A stretch of DNA of 64,000 nt, from the NCBI RefSeq assembly GCF_001642475.1, contig NW_019174030.1, forward strand, positions 1 through 64,000, given 5' to 3'. The position numbers and the translations under genes are program-made. The DNA is from Fonsecaea monophora (lineage: Eukaryota; Ascomycota; Eurotiomycetes; Chaetothyriales; Herpotrichiellaceae). This document shows, in pieces, positions 46,001 to 56,590 of the stretch (its first letter is position 1; each line of letters opens with the position of its first letter). Below the pieces are notes generated by a model. The model worked only from the letters and a program-made list of their open reading frames with translations, searched no databases and was not told the DNA's origin.

Positions 46001-46890
46001 AGCTGATTATTGGGCTGCTCGATTTCAGTTTCTTTAGTCTATGCTATGAATGTCGGAGCCTGAGGGAACGTGAATTCGTGACGAGGAATATGTTCTGCAG
46101 TCGCATATTAGGGCAGTGATGGCTTGCTCGAGAGCAATAATATGAAATGACTTCTACCCGAGTTTGAAGGGCACGACTCCCTTGGAAGATCAGCCTCGCA
46201 GGGACTTGGGCAGATGGAACAAGGCCTGAAATGTCGTGAGTCAATTATGACTGGTCAGGCACTTTGAAATTTCTGGAGCAGATTTCCGGATCTCAGCGAT
46301 GGGGGATTGTTAGGGTGGCAAGGTGGCCCAGTAGAAAAATAATAGTGGGTGAGTTTTGCTGCAGTTGTCGATTCTTAACTGCGCCAAGCCTCTCCCGCAG
46401 CGAACAGGGGACAAGCATCCCAGGCGTCACAGGCGTCAAGCCCCAATTCTTACCTCGTCTTTGGGAGGGTGCACCAAATGTGAACCAGGTGCTTGGTTAC
46501 TGTGTACGAGGCATGTAGTAGGGGGGCCCAGGGTCCAGAGGTGCGTGAAATAAGTCGTGCGTCATAGTCATGGGAAAAGCGAGAGTCGCCCCCAATCGTT
46601 GCCGACCTTTCAACTGCGCCCGTGCCTGATTAAGATGCACTTTTGGATCCATTATTCGTATATGTCGTTTTGGTTGTTGTCATTGTCCGCTGGTTCTGCC
46701 ACTTGCTCATTCCTACTCTCTCAGACAATTTGAATTTCTGGCTTGCATTCCCTACCCTAGATTCGGGATATCACCTTTGCCTCCTCTCTACTCCTCGAGA
46801 TTCCACCTCTGTCTGATTCGATCTGTGTCGCTCGTTGTAACCATCACCGCTACTACCCCCTCCAGTAGTCAACCTATCCTCCCTTTCGTC
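46001..46890. other. Divergent promoter region of eIF2B-epsilon and Sec14
   Basis: The two genes start outward from this 890-base interval. No gene inside; the part next to Sec14 (46740-46890) is rich in CCTC/CTCC. Confidence 0.55.
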
Positions 46891-48087
46891 ATGTCGACCG
46901 AATCCCAACCGGCGAATCCGCAGATGGAATTGGACCCGAAATATGACGACTATGACTTCCCCACGACTGCCCCCGAGAACGAGTCGGGTCATCCTGGCCA
47001 TACCACCAAGGAACAGGATGCACAAGTGCACCAGCTAAGGGCTATGCTGGAACAAGAAGGATACACGGAGCGGCTGGATACTTTGACTCTGTTGCGCTTT
47101 CTTAGAGCCCGCAAGTTCAATGTCGAGAACAGCAAGGCAATGTATGGTTTTCTACGAACAATTGATATAAGCTAGAGACTGATAAAAGGGTTCCAGGTTC
47201 ATCAAGAATGAACAATGGAGAAAGGAGTTTGGTACTGACGACCTGGTTCGCACATTTGACTACACAGAAAGAGCTCAGATGTTCCAGTACTATCCACAGT
47301 ACTACCATAAGACGGACAAGGTAGGGCCACAATGCGCGGGTCGACGGTATCCAGTATCACTGACAGATGTCGACAGGATGGGCGCCCTGTGTATATCGAA
47401 CAATACGGCAAAATCGATCTGAATGCCATGTATAAGATCTCTACTGCTGAACGAATGGTGCAAAATCTGGTGGTAGAGTATGAAAAGGTGGCCGATCCAC
47501 GACTGCCCGCTTGTTCGCGCAAGGCAGGCAAACTCCTCGAGACTTGTTGCACAATCATGGATATGAAAGGGGTTGGCGTCGGACGAATCCCATCCGTCTA
47601 CGGCTACCTCAAGTCCGTCAGCGCCATTTCCCAAGACTACTACCCAGAGCGACTGGGCAAGCTATACATCATCAATGCACCTTGGGGCTTTGCCAGCGTC
47701 TTCAGCTTCGTCAAATCGTTCCTTGACCCAATCACGGTCGCCAAGATCCACGTTCTTGGCTCGAACTACCAAAAAGAATTGCTGCAACAGGTCCCCGCAG
47801 AAAACCTCCCCAAAGAATTTGGCGGCGAGTGCGAGTGCGAAGGTGGCTGTCAGTTCAGTGATGAGGGTCCCTGGAAAGACCCCAAATATGCAAAGCCGCC
47901 TAAATGGGCCAGAGCGGATCCAGTTACCGGCAAAGACGCTGCAAACACCGTGCAACCTGCGCCGACTGATGGTGCTCAAGATCCAACCACGGCACAAGCG
48001 CCTGCCCCCGCCACAGCCCCTGCGCAGGCTGAGAGTGCGCCAGGCGAAGGACCGAAGATGCCCCTGGAAGAGACTGCAGGATCGTAG
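46891..48087 (+). CDS. sec14: Sec14 phosphatidylinositol/phosphatidylcholine transfer protein
   Basis: Exons 46891..47141, 47197..47320 and 47377..48087 (introns of 55 and 56 nt, with ACTGAT and ACTGAC branch sites); 361 residues. The CRAL-TRIO N domain holds LRAMLEQEGYTERLDTLTLLRF and LRARKFNVENSKAM, continued after splicing by FIKNEQWRKEFG. The lipid-binding domain has DGRPVYIEQYGKIDL, TCCTIMDMKGVGVG, SQDYYPERLGKLYIINAPWGF, FLDPITVAKIHVLG and LPKEFGGECEC, all Sec14 hallmarks. It exchanges PI and PC between membranes and so supports PI4P signalling and Golgi secretion. The tail from about residue 305 is Pro/Ala/Gln-rich and longer than in yeast Sec14 (304 residues). The ATG at 46891 begins MSTESQPANPQ, and no upstream ATG fits. 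Confidence 0.95.
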
Positions 48088-48872
48088 GTATTTTTATCTC
48101 AGACCATTGTCAAAGATTGCGCAGCAGGAAGAAGCCCCATGGCATGCCTACAGATTTTGAAGAAGGTGGAAGAAACAGAAGAACAGTATGCCAGTACCTA
48201 AGCTCAGAGCGATGCCTGGATCTGCTCGCTGTACATTTTGACGATACATTGGCTTTCGGAAGAGATCTTCTGATATTTCCCCCCGAATACACCTCACTTC
48301 ATGAAGCGTGAGCTTTCTTCATTGTCCCCCTATCGCTTCTTGAGGCAGACCTGGGAACCGTTGCCTACCTAGACAGGCGACCACCAGATTGTTGGTAGCT
48401 CAATATAATCTCGGCACCCGCCAACACCTACTAATTGGTCGTTTCTCACACCTTGCATCTCTGCTTGAGTTCCAGTCCAGAGACTGTCCTGTAGATTGGC
48501 CTCTGTCGAATAGCGACGGGACTTGATTCGGAACAGCGCGATTGACTCTTGGTTCTGGCGAACGCGGATTCCTTGCAGCACCGTGTCCGAGAACTCTGGA
48601 CTTCCTTCTGGTCAATGCTCTCTTGAACTGGCGATCAGTAAGGTCGTTCATGTCGTGGGTATTGACGACGAGATGCCACGTCCACGAGGGGAGTGTATCT
48701 CCCTTGAGCTAGACATCCAATTGTCTGACCTCTCAATATCCGCAGTTCAATGCCGGAAGCCACGGTGCGAGAGACAACATTGGAATTGTCCACGTCTCTT
48801 GAGTCGAGGCCGGGGTTCATGGGGTCATTATCCTGCCAGAGCCAGAAGCGGCTCTGTGTAATCAATAACCGC
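48088..48872. other. Convergent 3' region between Sec14 and Mis14
   Basis: No gene seen; both flanking genes end here. Confidence 0.55.
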
Positions 48873-49787
48873 TCACTCAAACTCCATGGCGACGGTCCTC
48901 GCACGTTGAACCTTGCCCAGAGTCTCCGTCAGGCTTGCACCATACACTTGAGCATCAGCTGCGTCCTCGGCTTTGTTAGCGCCGGCCAGAGCAGCAAGCT
49001 CGCTCGTTCCGCGTTCATACATGGCGTGGACATCGTCAAACCACCCGTCTCGTGGGGGCTTGAACTTGAGACCGTCGCCGTCTCCTCCCGCGGGTGCCTC
49101 TCCCGAGCTCGTAATATGCCGCTCGAATTCCATGTCGTCCGCCTCCATCTCTTCCCTCAACCGCTTCGCGAGCATCTCAGCGCCTTGCGCGGGGGCTGTC
49201 CTTCTCAGTTTGCTCACTTGCGTGGTCAACGTCTCGAGTTCGCCGTATAGTGCCGCGACTCTCGCCTGCAGCCGGCTGTCGTAGGGCTCGTAGACGAAGT
49301 CGACCCCTTCCCTCTCCCCCTTCTCTTCTCCCTGCTGCTGGGACGCAGACGCGGGAGGCGCCGCGCTGACACCAGGCAGAGTCGTCGCGTCCAGCCCGTT
49401 GACGGTGATGTTCTTGCACGCGCCATCCCAGGTGCGCGCAATGAATGCCTCGACGACCTCGCGCACCCGCGCGCGCAGCGGATCCTCGACCGCCGCCGCG
49501 TGCCCACTACTCGTCGCACCCGTGTCGTCTTGCGCTTGCTCACCCCTTGTTGTCGCTTGCTGGACGACGCCGTCCAACCGTATTACCGTCGCAGGAGGCT
49601 GGAGTCCATCCTGTCGCACCGCAGCCGAGGGGGGGAAGTGGAGATCGAGTTTCTGGCGCGCGCAGCCCGCGAGGTTCGACTGCAGGTACGTCAGGTCATT
49701 GGGGGATTGGAGTTCGACTTTGCGGTGGTGCCGGTCTGCGATCGGGTTAGGATGCGCAGCCGCCGTTGGTATGTCTACTGCATCCAT
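48873..49787 (-). CDS. mis14: Kinetochore MIND-complex subunit Mis14/Nsl1
   Basis: Intronless minus-strand frame of 304 residues. The N terminus reads HHRKVELQSPNDLTYLQSNL followed by ARQKLDLHFPP, the Mis14/Nsl1 family signature. Further on are VREVVEAFIARTWDGACKNITVNGLD and a long predicted coiled coil with LQARVAALYGELETLTTQVSKLRR, then EMLAKRLREEME. Nsl1/Mis14 pairs with Dsn1 and, with Mtw1 and Nnf1, forms the Mis12/MIND complex that links inner-kinetochore CENP-C/CENP-T to the Ndc80 complex. The middle (100-165) is Ala/Gly/Gln-rich and poorly conserved. Local GC content is higher than in its neighbours. The start MDAVDIPTAAAHPN is the first ATG in the frame. Confidence 0.88.
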   Translation of the reverse strand: MDAVDIPTAAAHPNPIADRHHRKVELQSPNDLTYLQSNLAGCARQKLDLHFPPSAAVRQDGLQPPATVIRLDGVVQQATTRGEQAQDDTGATSSGHAAAVEDPLRARVREVVEAFIARTWDGACKNITVNGLDATTLPGVSAAPPASASQQQGEEKGEREGVDFVYEPYDSRLQARVAALYGELETLTTQVSKLRRTAPAQGAEMLAKRLREEMEADDMEFERHITSSGEAPAGGDGDGLKFKPPRDGWFDDVHAMYERGTSELAALAGANKAEDAADAQVYGASLTETLGKVQRARTVAMEFE

Positions 49788-50300
49788 GATTGTTGTTTTT
49801 TCTTACTGGAGATTTTAAAAGCGTTGGAGGTATCGAGGTGACGGAGGTTTCAAGATCGCAAGGTACCTGGCGTGGGCATGCTCGAAGGGTGTCATGGTTC
49901 CTCGCAGGTTGGGGACGGATAGACCAAGTCCTCGTACATAATTACTTGGATGTAAACAAGCTGGGGGTATCGATAGGGGTCTGGTGGAGCGGGCAAGGTA
50001 CGAGTTTCTACGCGAAAAATGATTGGCCCTGGGGTTTCTACTCTATGTTTTGCCACCCCACGACATAAAAGTGGGCGCCGAGAAATTCATATCCGCCAAC
50101 ACGGACGAATATACGGGTTGGGAGAAAGTCATATCCAAAGGAACAAAAGATTGTGTTATGATGGTGTATTCACATTTTTCAAGTCTGGTAGCCTGTGGCA
50201 ATGCGGTGATCTTGAGCTATCTGATTAGTCGCCAGACATGCGATATTTGCGATCACTTCCTTGCTGTTCCATCGCCACGTCCCGCTCCATGCTCGTAGTC
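49788..50300. other. Intergenic: Mis14 promoter and UBI3 3' region
   Basis: No gene seen. Confidence 0.5.
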
Positions 50301-50824
<524 letters not shown>

Positions 50825-50834
50825 CGCTGAAGAT

Positions 50835-50968
50835 CTGATGGGACTTGTCAGTCTCTTCTTGGAGGTGGCGATGTAACAGAGGGAGACTGGGATAGTGCAA
50901 GAACGAATGCTGAGCAATTACTGGAAGCGCGGTGTCGAAAGCAAGCAGCATGGGTGAGAGAGTCTTAC
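50835..50968 (-). other. Probable 5'-UTR intron of the ubiquitin-S27a gene
   Basis: On the minus strand, GTAAGA at 50968 and CCCATCAG ending at 50835, with a GACTGAC branch site about 20 bases before the acceptor; 134 nt. A second acceptor (TTCAG, ending 50827) is possible. Long leader introns are common in fungal ribosomal-protein genes. Confidence 0.6.
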
Positions 50969-53108
50969 CTCGACAGCAATCTGTCTTCCTCAATCTTCTG
51001 AATGCAAAATGTTGCCTCAGTAGGTCAAAACTGGTTGAAGGAAAGAATCTCAAAACTAAAATGTGATAAAATCGGGTGGATGTGCGCAAGCCACTCGGCA
51101 CACCTGCCTATACCCGGCCTTGGCGGAGTCAACCCCTGTCGCCTTCTCGGCTTTTGACTAGAGCTTCTTCACCACCAGACTACCAAGTTCACTCCCTATC
51201 TGTACCTAACTGGGCATCCCATCATTCCCATCGTCTCCACCAAACAAGTATGGTGATGCTGATGTTAGTCTCACTGCACAGAGGAATAAACCTCAAACCT
51301 AGGAGCATCTTGCAAGGTATACATGACTGGTAAGCTTGAAGGAGATACGCAAAGAATTCTGCTGGAACATATTGGTACGTGGCGAGCTTCCACGAAATGG
51401 GTGGCAAAAGCTCTTATCAGCGTGTCACAAGGTTGGGAGTGGTAAGGCCTTGTGAATTGATCATGATGTTGTGGTGCCCAAGCTGGATTGCCAAACATCC
51501 AAAGAGAAGGGCCGCAATTGTCAAGATTTGATGGCTTGATTCAATAGAAAGTTGGATCACTGATATTAGATATGTGAGTTGTTGTCAGACCTAAATCATT
51601 CTCACTTGGAGCCCAAAAGTACGAAATATGAGCATGTTCCGGACCATGGTGTTTATTTTTTTGCCGTCAATTGATGAAACTTTTCCGACATTCTCTGCCA
51701 TTCCAGCCCCTGTCAAAGGCGTCCTTGACTGTGCGGAAAGACGCATCTTCTCACATCGCATTCCATACCATGATTCTAAATACTGATGGGGAGGCATCCA
51801 TTTACTGGTCTGACTGTGAACCCATCGCTACCACTGCCCAGGTCCAGCCTGGACATATCACGTGACATTGAAGTTCCCTTCGTTGGCGAGCCAGCTCGGC
51901 ATACCTACCCGGGGAAACCCATCATTGCCATACCAATCCGGTGGTGTTGTTTTGATGTTAAAACTCATAGTACAGGGAGACGGAACTTGGATCCGAGAGT
52001 CCTTCTTGGGCCTGAATGAGACATATGTGCATTGCTGACCTCTGTTGATGTACAACTGAGCCTCTATGGAAAGTCATCGGCGCGTTACCTTGGTTCGATT
52101 AAATACCTGCTTAGTGCCAAAGCCGGGGTACCAAGATCAATGCAGAGACACCTGCGCAGTCCAGAGAGCACGGCCTAGTTCATGATGAAGATGTACCAGA
52201 TACTTGGACTTGTCAACGAGATCATCAACCCCGCGGCTCCATCATATATTGAAATCTCTTCGATCCCGAACCTCGGCATCCTGGCTGCCTCTTCCCTGGT
52301 CGTGTTGAATGAGCCCAGCGCAGCTTTTAGGCTCTAATCCACCTGGATCCTCTTTGATTTTGTCTTCAATGTCGATGTCCTAGGTACCAAAATGTAGTTT
52401 TAGCAAGGTTTGTTGCAGCGGTGCTTAACCTTTGGGCGGGGAGATCTACTGAACCCTCACGAGGACTGGCGCCATCTGAGACATGCTAGACCTGTGTCTC
52501 TGCTCCTCAAGTAACCTCGTGTCTGTGTGAAAAGACAAGACTTATTCCGTTACTTCGATTTGGAGCTTACTGACGGCAACAGATGGGAGAATGTGTTGCC
52601 TTGTCATATCGCAGGCAAAATACTTTGTACGTGCTGGTGTGATGTGCCGGGCATCACTAGGTACGTAATCAACCCTTTCGGGAATAGTGGGGCACTATTG
52701 AGGTTTTAAAGTGGTGGTTGCTTTGGGCGGTTGCCGTGTCAACATGGCTGTTTACGCAGCCGCCACTTCCGGAGCGACGGCCAGTGAGATCGCCGACAGG
52801 AACGAGACCAAGTCAATACTCATCACCTCCCCTCCAGTCCTGCAGTCACCTCTCTTATCCTCCTCTTCCACGTCCAAACCTCCCAAAGCTACTCTTGAAC
52901 CGACCTCTCCTCTACAAGAAACCTCAAGACCTCCAGAACACTCAATCGAGAAGCCTCTCAGGACCCAGTTCTGATCCAAATCCACTGAATCTGCCCTGAG
53001 AGGGCCCATCCTTTGAGGAAATAACTGTCGCACACAGTCGTCTGCGACTGGTGAAAACAGTATAACACAAGACCGCTGCCCGGTCCGCAGCCCCTTGCGC
53101 TGCGTGAG

Positions 53109-53175
53109 GTACGTTGGATCAAGGGACAAATACCATTCGGAGTGGGCAGAGAACTAACAGCTGGTGCTTGTGCAG
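53109..53175 (+). other. Probable 5'-UTR intron of the Ace2-like gene
   Basis: GTACGT donor, GAACTAACAG branch site and TTGTGCAG acceptor 90 bases before the start codon; 67 nt. The frame is open across the acceptor, but no ATG precedes 53266 in it. Confidence 0.55.
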
Positions 53176-53265
53176 TCTCGAACCATTGAAGGATCCATTT
53201 CCAGACAACAAGAACGACAAACTACCCTTCGACAAGCGACCACTTTCGAACTCATCTCGCCTAAG

Positions 53266-55476
53266 ATGATGTCCAACCAACCTTCATCTCTTCAGCAACG
53301 ACAAAGGCTACATCGGAGACAAAATTCGACACCCGTTGTAGCCTTCGAAGCCATGAAGGTCTCTGCTGCCATGCCTCAACAACCACGTAACAATCTCCAT
53401 AGACGGGGTCAATCTTTCGATCTTCAACGAAGCCCCATACGGAAGCAACAGCATGGCAGCACGGTAAGTATGACTAACCTAGGACCAATCCACGGACAAC
53501 AGATTTTGCGGGAAGCGCAGCAGCAACGAATAGCAAGACCGGGCCAGCAGCAACCAAATATGAACATGGAACTACCCATCTCTCCAGATTGTGGTATGTT
53601 CCCGGTGACTACATCAATGCCAACGTCGCCGTACAACAACATGAGAATGAATGCAATCATGCAACAGAACTCTCCAGGCATGACCTTTTCGCATTCCCAA
53701 CAATACTTTAACGATCTCAACATGTCGATGCAAAACGGAGTGCCAACGGGACTCATGGATGAGAACAGCCTACAATATTTCCATGAAGCTCAGGCACCTC
53801 AGTTTCAGCAAGGTGTCGGTATTTCCTTTGACAATCGAAGAATGTCACAGCCAGATCTGCGGGTTCAGACCCAGCTGCGACCTCATACACCTTCACATCA
53901 AATCCAGTCTGGTAAGTGCTTGCCCGATCTCGGAAATTTTGACAGGCTATCTGACATTCCTTCAGCACAACTTCCTCTTACACCTCCTTTCAGTCAACAC
54001 AACCCAGCCGTTCAATACTCACGGTCATTACAAGCATCACCTGCCCTGCAATCGCCCTTTCCAGTGCCTATGACACGGGGTAAGTCCCTTCAAGGAATCA
54101 TCGAGCACGAGGAACTGGGAGCCGAGCCCATCGGATCACCAAATAAACCTTTGTTTGAAATGGCCGAGATGCCCCTGCCTGAACCACGGAGACGCGCCGG
54201 GACCCCACCAGCGGCCCGGCAAACAGAGCCAATGAAGGTCAAGGTTGAGTCGAGCCCAGGAGAGCATGACGAGTTGGAGGCTGAAGTACCCAAGCTCGAA
54301 GACATGGTTGTCCCAGACTTTTCAGCCAAGAAGGCACCAGCAGGCAGTGCTTCGCCCGGAAGGCCAGCACTTTCACCCCGCCGTATGTCGATCTCAGACC
54401 TCAATCTGGAACCGGGAATCGAGGCATCAATTGAGGAGACCAATATTACACTTGATGACATTGCACAATTCATCGAAGGTCCAGATCCAGTGGACAATAA
54501 ATGGGTCTGCAAGTATGAGGATTGCAACAAAAGATTTGGCCGCAAAGAAAACATCAAATCACACATCCAGACGCATCTCGGTGATCGTCAATTCCGATGT
54601 GATCATTGCAAGAAATGCTTCGTCCGAGGCCATGATCTAAAACGCCATGCCAAAATCCACACGGGTACAAAACCATATCCGTGTCTCTGTGGGAACTCGT
54701 TCGCTCGACATGACGCATTGACTCGACACAGACAAAGAGGAATGTGTATTGGTGCATTTGACGGTGTTGTCAAGAAGGTGATGAAACGTGGCAGACCGAG
54801 AAAGCATCGACCGGAGATGGATGAACGCCTAGACAAAGCCAATCGAACCAGGCAGAGAACCGTCGAGCAGCACAATGATCCTTACACATCTTCTGCGTCG
54901 AGCTGCTCCGTGTCAAGCTGGGGTTCACCGCCAACGGAGACGATGGACAATCTGAGCATCCGCGGATCGTCGCCTTTCGATAACATGGCCCTGTTTGGTA
55001 TGCCGCAGCACAATCTGCTCAACATGGATCAGATGATGGGCTTTCCTCCCGACACGTTCTCCTTCACCCCTCCACATAGTCCAGGATATTCGACCGGTAA
55101 CAAGCCTAGTCCTGTCTACCGGGAGCTGACGCCAGCAGAGCTAGGCGAGATTCCAGAGCTGCAACATAGTGATGGATCACAAATGTTGCCAGACCTTCCG
55201 ACCATGGATAATGGCTTGCCAATGATGGGTGCTACCATGAACATGTCTTCAGGACAGAGTTTGCCCAGTCTTTCACACTCGTGTTCATCACCTGCCGCTG
55301 ATATGGTGGCTTTTGATTTCTCGGACCTACCAACCAACTCCACCTCGACCATACATTCACCGCAGCTGCCTGTCAAGATGGAGCAGCACGAAAGGAATGA
55401 CTTTGACAACTTCCTCGACTATGGTGGGATGGAGATGGGTCTGGATCCTTCGTCGCAGGACTTCTTCTCCATTTGA
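53266..55476 (+). CDS. ace2: C2H2 zinc-finger transcription factor, Swi5/Ace2 type
   Basis: Frame from ATG 53266, 736 residues if read straight through. A likely 54-nt intron (53912..53965) with GTAAGT donor, ATCTGACATTCC branch and TTCAG acceptor is a multiple of three; its removal gives 718 residues. Three consecutive fingers begin near residue 410: WVCKYEDCNKRFGRKENIKSH, FRCDHCKKCFVRGHDLKRH and YPCLCGNSFARHDALTRH, followed by RQRGMC. This is the Swi5/Ace2 DNA-binding domain that recognises ACCAGC-type sites; a basic stretch (KKVMKRGRPRKHRPE) follows. In yeasts, Ace2/Swi5 drive daughter-cell and septation genes; in filamentous relatives they affect conidiation and wall integrity (family knowledge). 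Flanks are Gln/Pro/Ser/Met-rich, with LHRRQNSTP and LHRRGQSFD resembling phosphorylation or docking sites (inference). Confidence 0.92.
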   Translation: MMSNQPSSLQQRQRLHRRQNSTPVVAFEAMKVSAAMPQQPRNNLHRRGQSFDLQRSPIRKQQHGSTVSMTNLGPIHGQQILREAQQQRIARPGQQQPNMNMELPISPDCGMFPVTTSMPTSPYNNMRMNAIMQQNSPGMTFSHSQQYFNDLNMSMQNGVPTGLMDENSLQYFHEAQAPQFQQGVGISFDNRRMSQPDLRVQTQLRPHTPSHQIQSGKCLPDLGNFDRLSDIPSAQLPLTPPFSQHNPAVQYSRSLQASPALQSPFPVPMTRGKSLQGIIEHEELGAEPIGSPNKPLFEMAEMPLPEPRRRAGTPPAARQTEPMKVKVESSPGEHDELEAEVPKLEDMVVPDFSAKKAPAGSASPGRPALSPRRMSISDLNLEPGIEASIEETNITLDDIAQFIEGPDPVDNKWVCKYEDCNKRFGRKENIKSHIQTHLGDRQFRCDHCKKCFVRGHDLKRHAKIHTGTKPYPCLCGNSFARHDALTRHRQRGMCIGAFDGVVKKVMKRGRPRKHRPEMDERLDKANRTRQRTVEQHNDPYTSSASSCSVSSWGSPPTETMDNLSIRGSSPFDNMALFGMPQHNLLNMDQMMGFPPDTFSFTPPHSPGYSTGNKPSPVYRELTPAELGEIPELQHSDGSQMLPDLPTMDNGLPMMGATMNMSSGQSLPSLSHSCSSPAADMVAFDFSDLPTNSTSTIHSPQLPVKMEQHERNDFDNFLDYGGMEMGLDPSSQDFFSI

Positions 55477-56255
55477 ACTGATGGCTTCTAACGCAACGAG
55501 AACGTTGACACCGCAACGGGCGCGAGCGCCACTGTCCGTCCTTTGCACGACACCTTGCATATGTAAATGTATTCTAGTCAACTGATGAACGACCTGGGAC
55601 GATGTATACAGGAAAGGAATGGGAGGAAACTTGGGATCGGCATCGGGGCCGAATTTGGGATGGGTAGCGAGTGCATTTGCTTGTCATGTCATGGATGCTT
55701 TTGAGATGGTGCTTTTTATGTCATTCTTTTTTCGGTGTATATCCATTCCTTTGAATGATTTTCGGGACGAGCGTCGGCGCCTAGAGGGTGCCATGCTCAG
55801 TTGAGGATGAGGAACTTTCTTTTAATTTCTCCTTGGGGCTCTTCTTGACACTTGTGTGCGCGCGCACTCACACTCCCCCAGCCACCCGAGAGGGAAGTGA
55901 CCCAGTCCAAGAAATGCCAGGCGACATACACAGCAAGCCAAGCTGAGCAGAGGGCTCCAAGGAGTCCAGGGATGCTGGGAAATGACAAGACAGGCACGTG
56001 CCAGGAAGGAAGGAGGAAAAGGAAATCTTTCGGGCGGCGCTGCAAATCAGACATCAGACATTCATTCATATTCATATTCACATAATCATTTCTTCTCTTC
56101 TTGTCTTTTGTCTCTTGAGACTAACTTTGGTGGTACTCGTTACTTGTTGGGAAATAAGAGTGGCAGCGCATTGTAGTGTAGTAGTGATGGTAGGTGGTGG
56201 TTATGGTAGACTCGATAGTTAAGCCAACAATGTGCTCAACAATGTCCTTGAAAGT

Positions 56256-56273
56256 CGTCTGTCTGTCTGTCTC
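56256..56273 (+). repeat. GTCT tetranucleotide repeat
   Basis: GTC then GTCT units (about four). CTGA units recur at about 56461-56475. Confidence 0.7.
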
Positions 56274-56556
56274 CATGTCACGGGTCGTTGGACTGTGTAC
56301 TTTATATGCATGCTTGTTGCTTGCAGCTCCTGTCTCAGTCAGTGGTCAGTGAGCAGGTAAAGCTTGCACTCCAGGCATCCCTATCTACTCCGTTCCATGA
56401 AGTGAAGAGTCACTTCACATCTGGAGGCAAGAAAGAAGTAATAATATTCTCGCATGCTCGGCTGACTGACTGACTGGCCAGTCTGTGCGCCGGTTGTGCT
56501 CCTTCTCCACCATGACCCATTGTGTCTGCTGTTCTTTGGTACTTTTTCTGTGCTGG

Positions 56557-56584
<28 letters not shown>
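56557..56584 (+). repeat. CT dinucleotide microsatellite, about 14 units
   Basis: Uninterrupted CT run followed by GTGTGTTG. It generates repetitive Leu-Ser and Arg-Glu frames that are not genes. Confidence 0.9.

Positions 56585-56590
<6 letters not shown>

Larger units (their letters stand above)
50825..53265. other. 2.4-kb divergent region between UBI3 and the Ace2-like gene
   Basis: No protein gene supported within it. It should hold both promoters, the UBI3 leader intron and a long Ace2 leader with its own intron. Long upstream regions are typical of cell-cycle regulators. Confidence 0.5.

Noticed and set aside
53464..53482. Very intron-like GTAAGTATGACTAACCTAG in the Ace2-like gene
   Set aside because: Only 19 nt from donor to acceptor, too short for splicing. 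The residues it encodes (VSMTNLG) and those following (QQILREAQQQRIARPG) resemble the family, so it is coding.
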